This document shows positions 20,456-31,425 of a DNA stretch of 64,000 nt, piece after piece. Each line of letters opens with the position of its first letter. Within the stretch, counting starts at the first letter, position 1. This DNA comes from Durusdinium trenchii (taxonomy: Eukaryota > Sar > Dinophyceae > Suessiales > Symbiodiniaceae). A program made the position numbers and the translations under genes. The notes below the pieces were generated by a model. The model was given only the letters and a program-made list of their open reading frames with translations, did no database searches and was not told the origin of the DNA. Location: the NCBI GenBank assembly GCA_963970005.1, contig CAXAMN010029094.1, positions 47,376 to 111,375 of the forward strand, read 5' to 3'.

Positions 20456-20582
20456 AGACACGGAAGACACGAGTTGTGTGAAGAAAAAGGTGAAGAGAGA
20501 CGCGGAAGACACGAGTTGTGAAGATAAGGCGAAGAGAGGCAGAGACACAGGAGACAGGAGTTGTGAAGAAAAGACAGGCAAG
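20456..20582 (+). repeat. Degenerate ~40-bp tandem repeat, possibly coding
   Basis: Three imperfect units share GAC-ACG(A/G)-GA-GACACGAGTTGTG-GAA. On the plus strand they would read DTEDTSCVKKKVKR, DAEDTSCEDKAKRGR and DTGDRSCEEKTGK: acidic, then Ser-Cys, then basic. No splice support. Confidence 0.55.
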
Positions 20583-20733
20583 GACGCCTTTACTTTCCAC
20601 GTTCATCCTTCTCTGTCACCTCCGACTTTTTCTAGCTAGTCCTCCAACCGCTGATTACAGGACTCACCTGTAGGGAACGAAAGACTGAACAAATTGCCTT
20701 TGTGGTGCTTGCGAACATCCTTTTCTACCGCAG

Positions 20734-20766
20734 CTCAGGGGGAAAGTAGCGTTTTCTGTCTTGTAG
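20734..20766 (+). CDS. Candidate short exon
   Basis: Clear acceptor CATCCTTTTCTACCGCAG and donor CTTGTAG|GTGCAA; reads QGESSVFCLV. Confidence 0.4.
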   Translation, partial: LRGKVAFSVL

Positions 20767-23169
20767 GTGCAAGTTGCTCTGGGCCACCGCAACATATCTT
20801 TTTTCCGACTCTTGATGAGTCTTCCCATCCAATGACAACCCGGAACATCCCTCAGCATGAGCTGCTCATGTTCCTGAAACAAGGCAGCGCCTGCTTGTGA
20901 AAGTGTCTCGAATTTGGAGAGTGTTGTCTGGAAAGATGGGTAGCACTCCTATGAACGAGGAAGCGTTCCGTGAAGTGGAGTCCCACGAAGAGCACGAAGG
21001 TGTCCCACAGCAGGGTCACTGGGACACATCATTTTTCCGATGCCCAAAACTAAAGGTTTCACGCTGCTTTATTGGCGCTCTTTTTACATGTTGTCTAGCC
21101 TTGAGGTGAGAGGTTGACTTCTGGCCGCGTCCTCAAAATATTGATCACGTGTATGGTCGAGGCAGGCTCTCAAAGGCGGGTGCGATCCTTTCAAGCAGCC
21201 TCAAGGATGGTGGACGAGGAGGGGCGGCTGTGAGTGCATCCAGCCCGTTTGAGCAATCTTCCGAAATGTTCCGAAAGGTTTGAGCCTGGTTAGTCCTGGT
21301 GAGCAAGGCATCACTTGTTGAAGCGTGCAGGGCCCGCTCCGGTTCCTTTCACCGCTGAAAAGCGAGGGATCGTTGGCCGCAGACGACAGATCGCGGACTG
21401 TGTGGGGGGTGTCGGTCGGTTGCAATCCTCATGTATTTTATCAGGCGAGGTGCTGGTAATTAAGGGTCGCCAAGCATAGAGAAAGCACTTGGGAGCAGGG
21501 ATAGCTGCCGCATGTGTGCAGAGGAGCAATGTGTCGTGAACAAAAAAACACGAGAAACAAAAAAAGGCAAGGGCTTGCTCTAGGGCATAAGTTGACTCCT
21601 GCCGGTGGAGCGGGTGAAGGGAAATCAAATGAGCAACATGTAGCCAGCAAAGCATAAGCAAGGGAGCTTGGCTCAAGGGTGGGAGACGCAATACGGCCCT
21701 AAGTAACTATTCCATACATGGATGGTCTGGGAATTGTCCACCCAGGGTCCGGTGGACCAGCGTGATTCGGGACAAGTTCGGGACGAAACGAATGCCCTTG
21801 TTGGTTGGTGGCTTGGGGAGTAGTGACAAACATGGCCAGGCCGGTTTTTGTGGTGCTAATAAGAGATCGTCGTGAGAAGATCATGGATTTTTTTGTTGGG
21901 ATGTGGATGAATGAATGGATCGCCGTGTCGGTGGGGACGATCCCGGCGGAACTTGGGAAGTAAGATGACTGGAAAATGGGAAAGCCACAATCTTCAAACC
22001 TCACCTAGCAGCGGACAACAAAAAACATCACATTCCCTCAACTTTGCCGCTGCCAACGTTTTGGTTTGAAACTGTTTTCGTGTTAATTGCCCTTCATTGC
22101 GCACTGCCAGTGTCGGTGAGACTCTTGGACGACCGGACGAACAACACGGGCGAATAGGAAACTATGTTTTCCATTGTTTTCCTAGGTCAACGTCCTTTAA
22201 GTTGTTGTTTCAACATTTGGAAAATTATTCATCTTTGTTCAATCCACCCAAGAGTTGGTAAAATGATGTGAAATGTGTGTTGTTTCTAAAATGTCGTTTT
22301 GATCATCCACATAGGCTCCAAGGCTACAGTCTTAGGCATCAATATTGCAATTTTGGAGTTATTCTACTACTCGTTTTGTCATGTAAACAGGTGTTTTACC
22401 AACATTGCAAAACACTCTGGGTGACTGAATCCTTCACTCCGCTGACCTCAACCGTGGCGTCGTTGAGAGGAGATCCAAGATCAACATCGCAAAGATGACT
22501 TTGGCCTCTGACAGATATCCCACGTCTTCATCTTCATCACGCGTCCGTACAGCAACCCGATGCGGGTGATCAATCCATTTGGTAGGACGGTAGAACCAGC
22601 AAATGAGTTGATATGAGTTGAATGGCCGGCTTTGAAGACGAGGAGACGTTCTGCAATCAAGTGCCATTGTTTTTCGCTGAATCACATCTGTGATTCCTGA
22701 CTGCCATGTCATGTCAGTTCATTTGCTGGACAGCGTGGGGTCTTGACGATGCTGACTGGCCATCGGAATCACAAGAGTGACACGTGTTCGGCGGTCGTGG
22801 GTATGCTTGTGTTTCCCAAACACCCCGTGTATGCAGTGTGTGCCTACATTGACCCTCAAACCTCCTTTTCCACTGCACTGGCACGAAACAATGGACCCTC
22901 AACAAATCCAGCGGCCAATGGAGAAACGACCAGGGGTTAAAGATCCTGAACACGTTTGGTTCAAGCCAGACAAATCTAGCTGTGCACCACCTGTGAATTC
23001 CTAGAGCTGTAAGTTGTAAGTACAAATCATTGCAGCATCAATACCGAATGACTGACAATCAAGTACCCTCCCTGGAAAGACAATTTTCCTCTAGAAACAG
23101 GTGGTTGGCCACTTCCATGTTTATTGGAGGGAGAGTATGTTTTAGCTGTCAACTCCTCACCTGTTTCAG

Positions 23170-23218
23170 CAGGACTTGCTTGCATGCACTTGCCCTAGCA
23201 ATCCCCTGCTAGCAACCG
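23170..23218 (+). CDS. Candidate exon with GC donor
   Basis: Strong acceptor CTCCTCACCTGTTTCAG; phase 0 QDLLACTCPSNPLLAT; donor AACCG|GCGTTT. Confidence 0.4.
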
Positions 23219-23492
23219 GCGTTTCTTTTTATAATGTTTTCTGGCAGACTGGAGGCATACCTTTTCCAGAAGGTCTGTGGAAAGATCACAACTTAGTTTA
23301 AAGACAGCTCCAAGTTCAACTGAAGCACCAAAAGCACCAAAGAAGATCCGAAAAAAGAACTCCAAAAGCATCCAGTTTTGGTGGTACTTCCTTACGCCCG
23401 GAAGTGGTTTGAAATTTGGACCACCTGGCCTTTTTGTGCTCATCCGCACTGCCACAGTATGTTCTTTTGGTTTCCCCTACCGCTCATGGCAG

Positions 23493-23581
23493 GTGCCCGG
23501 GCAGCGTTCAGCCTGGCATGTTTGTGGGACGGGACGTTCAAACCTCCAAACCTCCGCGCCCTCCGTACGGTTCACCACGTG
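23493..23581 (+). CDS. Candidate exon
   Basis: Acceptor CTACCGCTCATGGCAG, donor CACGTG|GTACGG. Phase 0 reads VPGQRSAWHVCGTGRSNLQT; another frame is open as well. Confidence 0.4.
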
Positions 23582-23630
23582 GTACGGACGGTCTTGAGGG
23601 TCGGTCGGTGCTTGGTGTTGGGACTCGCAG

Positions 23631-23666
23631 GAAGCATGCGAATGTCTTTGGATGAAGGACAGGGAA
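23631..23666 (+). CDS. Candidate short exon
   Basis: After GTTGGGACTCGCAG, 12 codons EACECLWMKDRE up to GGGAA|GTGTTT. Its phase does not match the preceding candidate read in its phase 0 frame, so at least one frame is wrong. Confidence 0.35.
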
Positions 23667-24156
23667 GTGTTTGGGCACCAGCAGCATGGATAGAATGGTT
23701 TCACCCCCTCTAAACTCTGTAGACATCAAGACGTACGCCGTTTCTGATTCTTTTGGAACCACCTAGGGATCGTGTTTGTAAATATCCTCAATTCTCGTCA
23801 GTAGCTAACGGGATCTGAGAAAGAATCGATCGGAGTCAGACGCGTTCGAGCGTAGACCTGGTTGCTGCGTACGCCAAACATCTCTCCCAACGGAAGATGG
23901 ACCATGCCTCCTGAAACGTTGAGTGGGAGGGCTTAGTCTCAAATTTGTATTGATCAATCGGAGGGAGTTGAGGGAGAGAAGGTCATACCGAGTCATACTC
24001 ATTCTGTTGCTTTGTCCCATTCTGCGAGGGGCCGCTCTTTGGTTCAAAAGGACAGCAGCCTAAAACACCTTGAATGGGGTTGGTTGAGCCACGCCAATTG
24101 GCCCAGTTTATAATGTTTACTGATCAATCCGTTTGAGACGGCCCCCCCCCTCTCAG

Positions 24157-24214
24157 CTGACCCGAGTTTTCGGTGTCAAGAAGACGGTGGCCATGGCATC
24201 GCAACTTAGAGAGG
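24157..24214 (+). CDS. Candidate exon, 19 codons
   Basis: Acceptor GACGGCCCCCCCCCTCTCAG; phase 0 LTRVFGVKKTVAMASQLRE; donor GAGAGG|GTCCAG. Confidence 0.5.
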
Positions 24215-24571
24215 GTCCAGCAGTCCAGCATCAATCTCGAATCTGACCTCTTGAAGGACCAGAAGGACCTGACCTGATCTGACCCGACCTGAGCTAAGCT
24301 GTTGAAATCTTGAACCTGACCTGTTTCATTGAAGGAAGTTTTATGATTTATGATATCCCAGGATTCTTCGATCTTCCGCAATAGACCAGTGTGTCAAGAG
24401 TCAATCCTGTTCTACACCGTCGCCCGGCCGCAGCCGCTTTGACGCTGTAGCCACCCAGATGGCAGTTGAGCGTGCATGCTCCAAGACGGTATAGAGTTAG
24501 TGAACTATTGACCATTCTTGCACGTTGCACGCAACAAGACGCGCTTTGTACGTGCTGTGCAAGTCAGAGTC

Positions 24572-24594
24572 ATCATCATCATCATCATCATCAG
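24572..24594. repeat. (CAT)n microsatellite
   Basis: About seven ATC/CAT units in a row. Confidence 0.9.
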
Positions 24595-25066
24595 AGGTTT
24601 AATTGGCTGATGCCAGCTTTCACTGCAGCTGCACAGTCACCTCACCACAGCAACCTCAAGTGCACATTCACAAGGTTCACACCATTTGAATTCTGTGATA
24701 CTCGGCGGGGCCGCCAGGCAGGCTTGGGATCTTGTGGCAAATCAGAGACGCTCCCCATACACACCCTGCGACTTCCCAGTTCTGGGGGTCGATATTCCAA
24801 CGGGAAGCGTCACTGTTCATTCTGACCAGCGACCTGGGGCAGCGACCTGTCAAAAGGTTGACAGTCACTTCCTTCAAACTTCAAAGTGACTGCATGCTGG
24901 CATGCTCCTTAGTTACTGTGAAGGGTCTGGAGATACATATAACTACATTTATATATATAATAGATATATATATATAATATTATATCATCTCATGTTCTGT
25001 AAGCAAAACCTGAGAAACCTTTCGGAACGTTTTTGGACGCACAACTCACTTTGCCACCTCCCCCAG

Positions 25067-25165
25067 GCGTTCGAAAGGATTCCTTGGACTTTCGAAGCAC
25101 CAAAGCCACAGGTTGTCCGAATGGGGCAGCTTTGTCGGGGGCCCTGGGCTGCGAAACCGACGACG
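25067..25165 (+). CDS. Candidate exon, 33 codons
   Basis: Acceptor TTTGCCACCTCCCCCAG, donor ACGACG|GTAGTA, phase 0/0. Reads AFERIPWTFEAPKPQVVRMG and ends GPWAAKPTT. A second frame is open past the donor. Confidence 0.5.
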
Positions 25166-25749
25166 GTAGTAGCAACGAGACTGGTGGCCGAACTCATTCT
25201 TCAGACCTCTTTCTAACAGCACAACAACTATAAGTAATCCTAAGTATATGATATATATATATATTATTTATATATTTATAACCTCTAAGTATATAATATA
25301 TATAACTTTTACCAAATATTGTTAATGGTGCCAATATACTCTAGTGGCCACATTTGCTTGGAAAGGATGCAATCATAGCATCCAAAGAGAAAGGTTGACA
25401 GACCAATCCTTGTGAAACAATATCGTTTTTTTGAACCATGAACGGAGGCCTAACAATTCTACACCCAAAACTCCCAACGCCTGTGCTTTGCAAGGTATGT
25501 TCCTTAAACCTTTGGTGTTGATGTTCAAACAGTTGAGGTATAAACGCATCGTGAGATCTGATCTTCCGGGCTGACCGGGCCGACCGGGCTGGTCTTCCGG
25601 AGGTCTTCCGTAACTAGGATTCCAAGCATCGAGGTTAGAGGTTCTTACCGAAGCACCAAGTGTTTTGCCAAGGATCCTGGACCAAAACCAGATCAGATCA
25701 ACTACAAAATGACATAATTACAGGTCATAGCCTGGTCTTGGACTTCCAG

Positions 25750-25817
25750 AGGTATTTCGGGTCCGTGTGCCACTCTGGCAGCGAGTCTCAGGTTGTGCTG
25801 AGTCGGTGCCCCACCAG
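25750..25817 (+). CDS. Candidate exon, 22 codons
   Basis: Acceptor TCTTGGACTTCCAG, donor CACCAG|GTGCGT. Phase 0 reads RYFGSVCHSGSESQVVLSRC then PT, with AG carried out. Confidence 0.5.
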
Positions 25818-25940
25818 GTGCGTCCGCGCGGAGCGCGGGCGACGGGCGGGCGTATGGAGGGCGTGGAGTCGTGCAACCCATCGGAGGGGTGACAGGTGAG
25901 GCCTCTCCGCTCTGCGGAGTCAGGCGTCCACGCTTAAGCT

Positions 25941-25972
25941 GAGGATCATTGAGCTATAGCTCAATGATCCTC
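25941..25972. repeat. Perfect 32-bp palindrome
   Basis: Arms GAGGATCATTGAGC (25941) and GCTCAATGATCCTC (ending 25972) flank a self-complementary TATA centre. Every base pairs. Confidence 0.95.
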
Positions 25973-26384
25973 TATAGTTTGGAATTGGTCCCGTACCGCG
26001 GTGCATATGTTATAACCCTACAGGGATCCGACTGGAACCCTGTGGGGTCGCAGCCTGGGTTTGCCCTCAAAACCCTGGTGTTTGAGGCTTCGGATCCTTC
26101 TTGGAGTGTTCTTTTTGTTTCTAATATTTTTCTTTTACAGGTCCAGTCCCGGCGAACCGAGGTCTTGTGAGGTCGCGAATGGTGTTCGGAACCTGACGAA
26201 GTTCTTTTTCATCTTATTTTTATTTTTTGGACCATTACAGGTTGTAAATGTCCTTATGGGCACAATGGCAGTGTGCAGTGAACTATAGTGGATTTACATA
26301 TTTGTACCTCAGAACGCAGTTGTTGAACTGAACATCAAAAAAAACTACGCAGAGTAGTTTTGCCCTTTTCGGGGGGTCTTCCAG

Positions 26385-26421
26385 GAGTTTGTGTGCCCTG
26401 TTCATTGGCATTTTCTACCAG
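26385..26421 (+). CDS. Candidate exon with GA donor
   Basis: Acceptor CGGGGGGTCTTCCAG; EFVCPVHWHFLP; exit at TACCAG|GAGAAC, a GA donor. If not spliced, three frames run on through GC-rich sequence; the one reading VIACHTSAVPKRRSSSEAGI is open to 27111 (240 codons). Confidence 0.4.
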
Positions 26422-26684
26422 GAGAACCCAACCACCGGGGGGTTCGGGGCACGGACATGGCCTTTGGTCATCGCCTGTCACACCTCGGCCGTTCCCAAAC
26501 GTCGCTCGAGCTCCGAGGCGGGCATCCATGTGGAGGTCGAGTCCTTCGGCGAGCGCGTGGTCCGATCGAACACCGAGGCCGGAGCGAGGGAGGCCCTTCG
26601 GCGGACCGGGGGTGGCGTCGCACCCGATTGGGAGAAGCACAGACTGATGACCACGGGCACGGGCACGAACACGGGATCCTGCAG

Positions 26685-26729
26685 GTGGCACCAGAAAGGT
26701 TTCGAAGACATGATTCACCCTCTCAAAGG
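26685..26729 (+). CDS. Candidate exon overlapping a repeat motif
   Basis: Acceptor GGGATCCTGCAG; VAPERFRRHDSPSQR in phase 0/0; donor CAAAGG|GTATGT. The last bases belong to a dispersed CCCTCT..AGGGTATGTGGAT motif, so the donor may be a repeat artefact. Confidence 0.35.
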
Positions 26730-27107
26730 GTATGTGGATTCACAGGGATCAATCGTGGGCTGGGTAGTCTGGCCAGACCCCAAGGTTCAGATGGTCCAGG
26801 TGTGTACTGAAACAGACAGATGCGTGACAGGATCCATCTCTACGGGGCTCCCAACCTCCAAAAAAGAGAACTTCCGGTCCATCACAGCAGTTGCACACCT
26901 CCCGATCCATACATCCAGTCCAAGTTCATCCAAGTTCCACTTCCTGGACCCTCCAACTTTAACAGGTTGTTTCCTATTGTTTCCTGGTGACCACCCAGAA
27001 ACATGCCCCAAACCACCTGTTCGGCTTGTTCCAAACCCGGCCAGGGGGCGAATCTGTTCCAAACAGCCGCACCAGCAGGTCACCGGAGTCCATTCCGCAT
27101 GTCACAG

Positions 27108-27209
27108 GTGACTTGCAGCCAATTGGAGACCGCCACCAGCCGCGACTCACCGCCCTCGCCCGCGTCGCCGGCGACCTCCCGCGGCGAGACCGGGCGGCAA
27201 ACCTCGCAG
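27108..27209 (+). CDS. Exon 1 of a four-exon phase 0 run
   Basis: Acceptor CATGTCACAG, donor TCGCAG|GTGCGC. 34 codons: VTCSQLETATSRDSPPSPAS then a Ser/Thr/Pro/Gly tail, low complexity and likely disordered. Confidence 0.5.
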
Positions 27210-27381
27210 GTGCGCCACCGGCGATGCCTATCCAGACCGGACCTCCCACCATCTCTATAGAAAGGCGAACGCAAGCTTCATTGTTTAAGGTGTTTCAATG
27301 TGTTAATTTGTTTTTTTTTGTGTTTGATTGTTTAGTTGTTTGGTTGTCAACTGATTGTTCGGTTGTTTTATTTTTTTTCAG

Positions 27382-27426
27382 CTGCTTCAAGGAATCCCGA
27401 GCTTCTTTGGCACACCTTCTTTTCGG
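27382..27426 (+). CDS. Exon 2 of the run, 15 codons
   Basis: Strong T-tract acceptor (TTATTTTTTTTCAG) and donor TTCGG|GTGTGC, phase 0/0: LLQGIPSFFGTPSFR. Confidence 0.5.
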
Positions 27427-27791
27427 GTGTGCAAAAAAAAAACAAGTTGACCGTCTCCGAAATGGAAGGAGTCCGAGCGAAAGACCTCACACAATTCCAA
27501 TGGAAATGGATGAAACCTGGGCCTTTTTATATTTGTTCGATGCCAAATATAATATGCATAAAGACTTTATTTGCATGATGCTGCATGTTTGTGGTTGACA
27601 TTGGTTGACAGAGCGGTTTTGATCAAAGGCGTCTAGTTATAAGATACCACGATTTTCCCAGCAGCCTCCAAGAAAAGAGCAAAGCAAGCATTCGACTGTT
27701 TTGACAGACTGAGCCTGGTACCTGGAGAGGGGGACCCCTTGTGATTGCCGAATCCAATACGACGGTTTTCCTGACTCAAGCAACGGCGCAG

Positions 27792-27842
27792 GGGTCGATA
27801 CCCACCTTGCAATCCAAGCCGACAATGTTGGCGGATGATCAG
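27792..27842 (+). CDS. Exon 3 of the run, 17 codons
   Basis: GCAACGGCGCAG acceptor, GATCAG|GTACGC donor, phase 0/0: GSIPTLQSKPTMLADDQ. The pyrimidine tract is weak. Confidence 0.45.
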
Positions 27843-28067
27843 GTACGCAGACGGTCTGGGTGTGCTTGCCGAACATGGAAAGGCAACGTTTGTATCACAC
27901 TGTATCACCGAATCATGGACTAACAGTTCTTAGCATCCCGAAAACCTTTGATCGTTGTGTTCACTGTTCCCATCTAGTGTCAGCCTTGGTTATACCGCCG
28001 GTATTCCTTTAAAGTAGACAGGCGGTGAACCTTTACTTCTTTCTTGAGAGTTCTGAAGCAAGTTGGT

Positions 28068-28105
28068 CTTTCAGTTGATCCACCAGCTTTCAGTTGATCC
28101 ACCAG
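28068..28105. repeat. 19-bp tandem duplication of a 3' splice site
   Basis: CTTTCAGTTGATCCACCAG is repeated exactly at 28068-28086 and 28087-28105, immediately before the next exon. Each copy holds two AGs usable as acceptors. Confidence 0.9.
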
Positions 28106-28237
28106 CTTAGCCTGACGACTCCCGCTGAAGACGTTTGGGAGAACTACTACTGGGAGCGTAGCACAGTTGGCATCCTTGGAATTGATTGGTTTCTTGATGT
28201 TAAGCCCCATGGCCCATGGACCATTCTTGTTCTCAAG
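28106..28237 (+). CDS. Exon 4 of the run, 44 codons
   Basis: Starts after the duplicated acceptor and ends CTCAAG|GTGCCC, phase 0/0. Reads LSLTTPAEDVWENYYWERST and ends DVKPHGPWTILVLK. The aromatic and acidic content looks like a folded domain, but I do not recognise it. Confidence 0.55.
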
Positions 28238-29198
28238 GTGCCCCAGTTCACGCAAAGGGTGCACAATTTTGCTGTGCGGAATGAACCTCCTGACATGTCA
28301 GCTGTTCACCCTTGCTTGAGTCAAAGTTTCACTTGCTTGAATCGCTTGGTTGTTCCACTAGGTTGACTCCTGTTTCACTTGGTTTAGTCGTTTGGTTTGT
28401 CCAACCTTCGAACCTTCGAAGTCCACGAGGTGAGTGACATCAGCGAAGCGGAGTTGCTCAGTTCCTGGGCGGCGATCCGATGGTCGTGTGATCCCAATGA
28501 ATGGGGTGGGGGCGTGCATCAAAGAAAGGTCTAATTCATTGGAACGGGACCTTTTTCATTTCAGGAGGGTGAGACAAGAGCCCACATCAACCGTTTAAGT
28601 TTATTTGGGTTAGGATCATCCTCAGGAAAGATCACGCCTTGCATGCGATGCCCCTGAACTTTTGTTGCTTCGGAAAAGGTCGAACTGTTGTTGAGACAAG
28701 AGGAAACCAGACACAAAAGGACGAGACAAGAGCATGAACTTCAACCAGAAATCCCTGTGATCGGCGTGTCCCTTCTTGAGTTTGCCAGAAATATCATACC
28801 CCAACGCTCCTGGACCTTGGGCGGACCCGAATCCTCGGGTCAGGGGTCTGGGGTTTCTCACCAATCCCATTTGGTTCGGAACCCGTATAGGGCTTTGAGT
28901 GCCTTTGTGTTGGCATTCCCCCACCGGAACCCGTCTGGCCTTTGCATCCTTTGCAAAACAGCGACATGTGCGACCTGTGACGTATTATACAATTATAGAT
29001 GCAAATTGCATCCTCAAGCTGACCAGCTGTGCAAGAAGATGAAGCTGTGCAGCGGCATCGAAGGCCAGGTTCCCAGGTTCGCGGTGACGGAGAATCGCCC
29101 GGAGTTGTCTCCACTGATCTACATGAAATCGTGGAGAAGGGACACGATTTGCCACTCATGGACTCAGTGGCTTTGCATTTTGTCACCCATCATTTTAG

Positions 29199-29349
29199 CC
29201 AAAAGCTCCCCGAAACCACGCGACCTTTGAAACCTACTGCGCGAATCCGTGGAGTCGCCTCCCGCCGTCGCATCTCGCTGGCCTTCTTCGGCGCCGTCGC
29301 TGAGGAAGAACCTCGGCCAACCCCTTCGCAGGCCACGTGGCCTTCGAGG
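29199..29349 (+). CDS. Candidate exon, 50 codons
   Basis: Acceptor CACCCATCATTTTAG, donor TCGAGG|GTCCCT. With one base carried in: QKLPETTRPLKPTARIRGVA, then RRRISLAFFGAVAEEEP. The minus strand is open over the same span but lacks good splice sites. Confidence 0.5.
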
Positions 29350-29576
29350 GTCCCTTTTGCGCCGAGGCACAGCCGCGGCCGCGGCGGGGGTTCAACGAGC
29401 GCAATGACGATCCCCTTCGAGTTTGGGGAGTTTGGGGGGAGCACGGGCCGGGGGGCAGGAAGCAAATGAAAGCAATCAGAAGGGGAATCATGGGACTCCA
29501 GACTAGACTCATAGACTTCGCGAGCCAGGGCTTTGGCCAAAAAACCCGCGGAGGCTTCGACCCCTCTCCATAGCAG

Positions 29577-29697
29577 GGTCATGCAGGGTCCTTCCTTAGA
29601 GTCCCAATACGAGACACCGCAAGAAAAACACCATCAAAATGTGACTGCTTTCGTGGAAGACCTCATGTTTTCGCTCCGACCACGTGACCCGCCGGAG
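29577..29697 (+). CDS. Candidate exon, 40 codons
   Basis: Acceptor CCCCTCTCCATAGCAG, donor CCGGAG|GTTCCG. Reads VMQGPSLESQYETPQEKHHQ then NVTAFVEDLMFSLRPRDPPE. Confidence 0.5.
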
Positions 29698-30216
29698 GTT
29701 CCGGAGGTTTCGGCTGATCAGAATCCTTGGACCCGAAAAAACATGGCACGGAGTGGAGCCGAACCAAACCCTTCCCATTCTTTAACCCATTCTCATGTTT
29801 TCTGTTTTATGAAAAAGCAACAGATCGTTCTTTCTTTTGTTCTTATGTTCGTTCTTTCTTGTTTCTATTTGCTGGGGCAACATGTTCTGGACTCCTCAGC
29901 TCATCACGCGTCGTGGGGGCCTTCTAGCGGAGTCTAGCGAGGTGACCCCATCAGGATTGGTTGGCCAGAGATGGCTGATTCAAACGGTGGACTGGTTGAC
30001 CCACTGATCCAAACATGCAGTAGACATCAGCAGACTAGTAGACAGTCCACCTCAAACAAGAAAATCTGATGAATTGAACACTCAACATGTCTTCAATGTA
30101 GTATATTATAATGGATCAACATGGATCAGCACCTCGAAGTCATGGTGGGAGAGTCTATCATTGCGGATGATCGCTCCGATATCCCAGTCAAATTTTATTG
30201 TATTCTGTATCCCTAA

Positions 30217-30310
30217 GGGATCCACATACCTTCTCAGAAGGGACTCAAGAGTCGCCAAGCCTACAGAAAAGAGTCTCGAATTACCCTCGCAGAGGGTACG
30301 TGGATCCATA
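30217..30310. repeat. Short element with inverted ends
   Basis: GGATCCACATACCTTCTCAG near 30219 is inverted at 30285-30308 (CCCTCGCAGAGGGTACGTGG). The left end also matches, inverted, the block at 44652-44680. A two-armed, non-coding, MITE-like unit. Confidence 0.65.
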
Positions 30311-30346
30311 GTGCCATAGGTATTCATTTGTTTGGACGATCTTCAG

Positions 30347-30470
30347 CAGGGTGACCGGGCGCGTCCTGCGCGCGATGCCGCGCATCGCGCAGGACGCGCA
30401 TCGCGCGGGCTTCTTTTCAATCTTGAAGCCGCCGGACGAGGGTGAAGAGGCCGAATCAGTCGGATATCTG
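30347..30470 (+). CDS. Candidate exon, 41 codons, GC-rich hairpin inside
   Basis: Acceptor GGACGATCTTCAG, donor TATCTG|GTTCGT. One base in, then RVTGRVLRAMPRIAQDAHRA and GFFSILKPPDEGEEAESVGY. Positions 30358-30400 form a near-perfect GC inverted repeat (GCGCGTCCTGCGCG / CGCGCAGGACGCGC). Confidence 0.55.
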
Positions 30471-30970
30471 GTTCGTATTTCAAGCGCTGGTCTTGCTGGG
30501 GGGATATTATTTGATGTCACTCTGTTGAATCCCAAATTCGGGAATTTGGCCCAGCCAGACCCTGAGGAATATGTTTTAACATATTACAAGTAGGTATATA
30601 TATATGTATACAATGCTTTAAAACGTTTTCTCAAAAAAGGCCACACATCCAGGTAGCAGACTGACGGAAACCATAGCACCTGCGGAAAGCCACGGAAGCT
30701 TTCGCCCGGCCGAGCCTAGGAGACGGCCCTAGTAGCGTCGGTATATTTGGGTGTCCAAAAAGCATCCAAAAAGCATATTTGGATTCAATTCCACGACATC
30801 TGGAGAATCAGTACTATATATGTTTACTAGCTTGTTGGTTTTTAAAGATCCAGACAACTGACTTCTTGGGTTTGTTCAACTTCTTGGGGCCTTTATGATC
30901 ATTGAGACAAGTTGGAAACAGACCAGTTTGGGTTTTGAGACGCCCATTTTCTAATCTTTCTAGGATTCAG

Positions 30971-31164
30971 CACCTCCTTCGCCTCGGACCATGCAAGCTG
31001 CAGCATTCTTAAGCGAAATCAAGACAATCCGTGGTGCTGGCAGCCCTTGGCAGATTTGCAAAGTCATATCCCAGCCAACTTGTTCTGTGTTTCTGGCAAG
31101 GTTTCGCGCGACGAAGGCCGCGCTGGATGTCATGGGCATCCACCGCGGCGTTGACCGTGTGTGA
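30971..31164 (+). CDS. Candidate terminal exon, copy 1 of a tandem duplication
   Basis: Strong acceptor (TTTCTAATCTTTCTAGGATTCAG). Two bases in, then PPSPRTMQAAAFLSEIKTIR, later VISQPTCSVFLARFRATKAA, ending RGVDRV and TGA. Bases 31031 onward are repeated 218 bp downstream. Confidence 0.55.
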
Positions 31165-31248
31165 CCATGCTATACTAAATGCACGTGCTGGACCTCAGGG
31201 TGGCTCCTAAACAACCTGTTGGCAGTCTCTTGCATTCAACTGGGCATT

Positions 31249-31425
31249 GTGGTGCTGGCAGCCCTTGGCAAAATTTGCAAAGTCATATGCCATCCAACTT
31301 GTTCCGTTTTCCTGGCGAGGTTTCACGCGACCAAGGCGACGCTGGATGTCACGATTCCACCGTGGCATTCGCCGTGTGTAACAATACCACATATGCTTGT
31401 GCTGGATCTGAGAATGGTGCCCATA
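31249..31425 (+). pseudogene. Diverged second copy of the preceding exon
   Basis: Aligns with 31031-31205 over about 175 bp. After a one-base insertion near 31270 the protein frame is preserved: VICHPTCSVFLARFHATKAT against VISQPTCSVFLARFRATKAA in copy 1. The lead-in and the end differ. It could be a decayed duplicate exon or an alternative exon. Confidence 0.5.
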
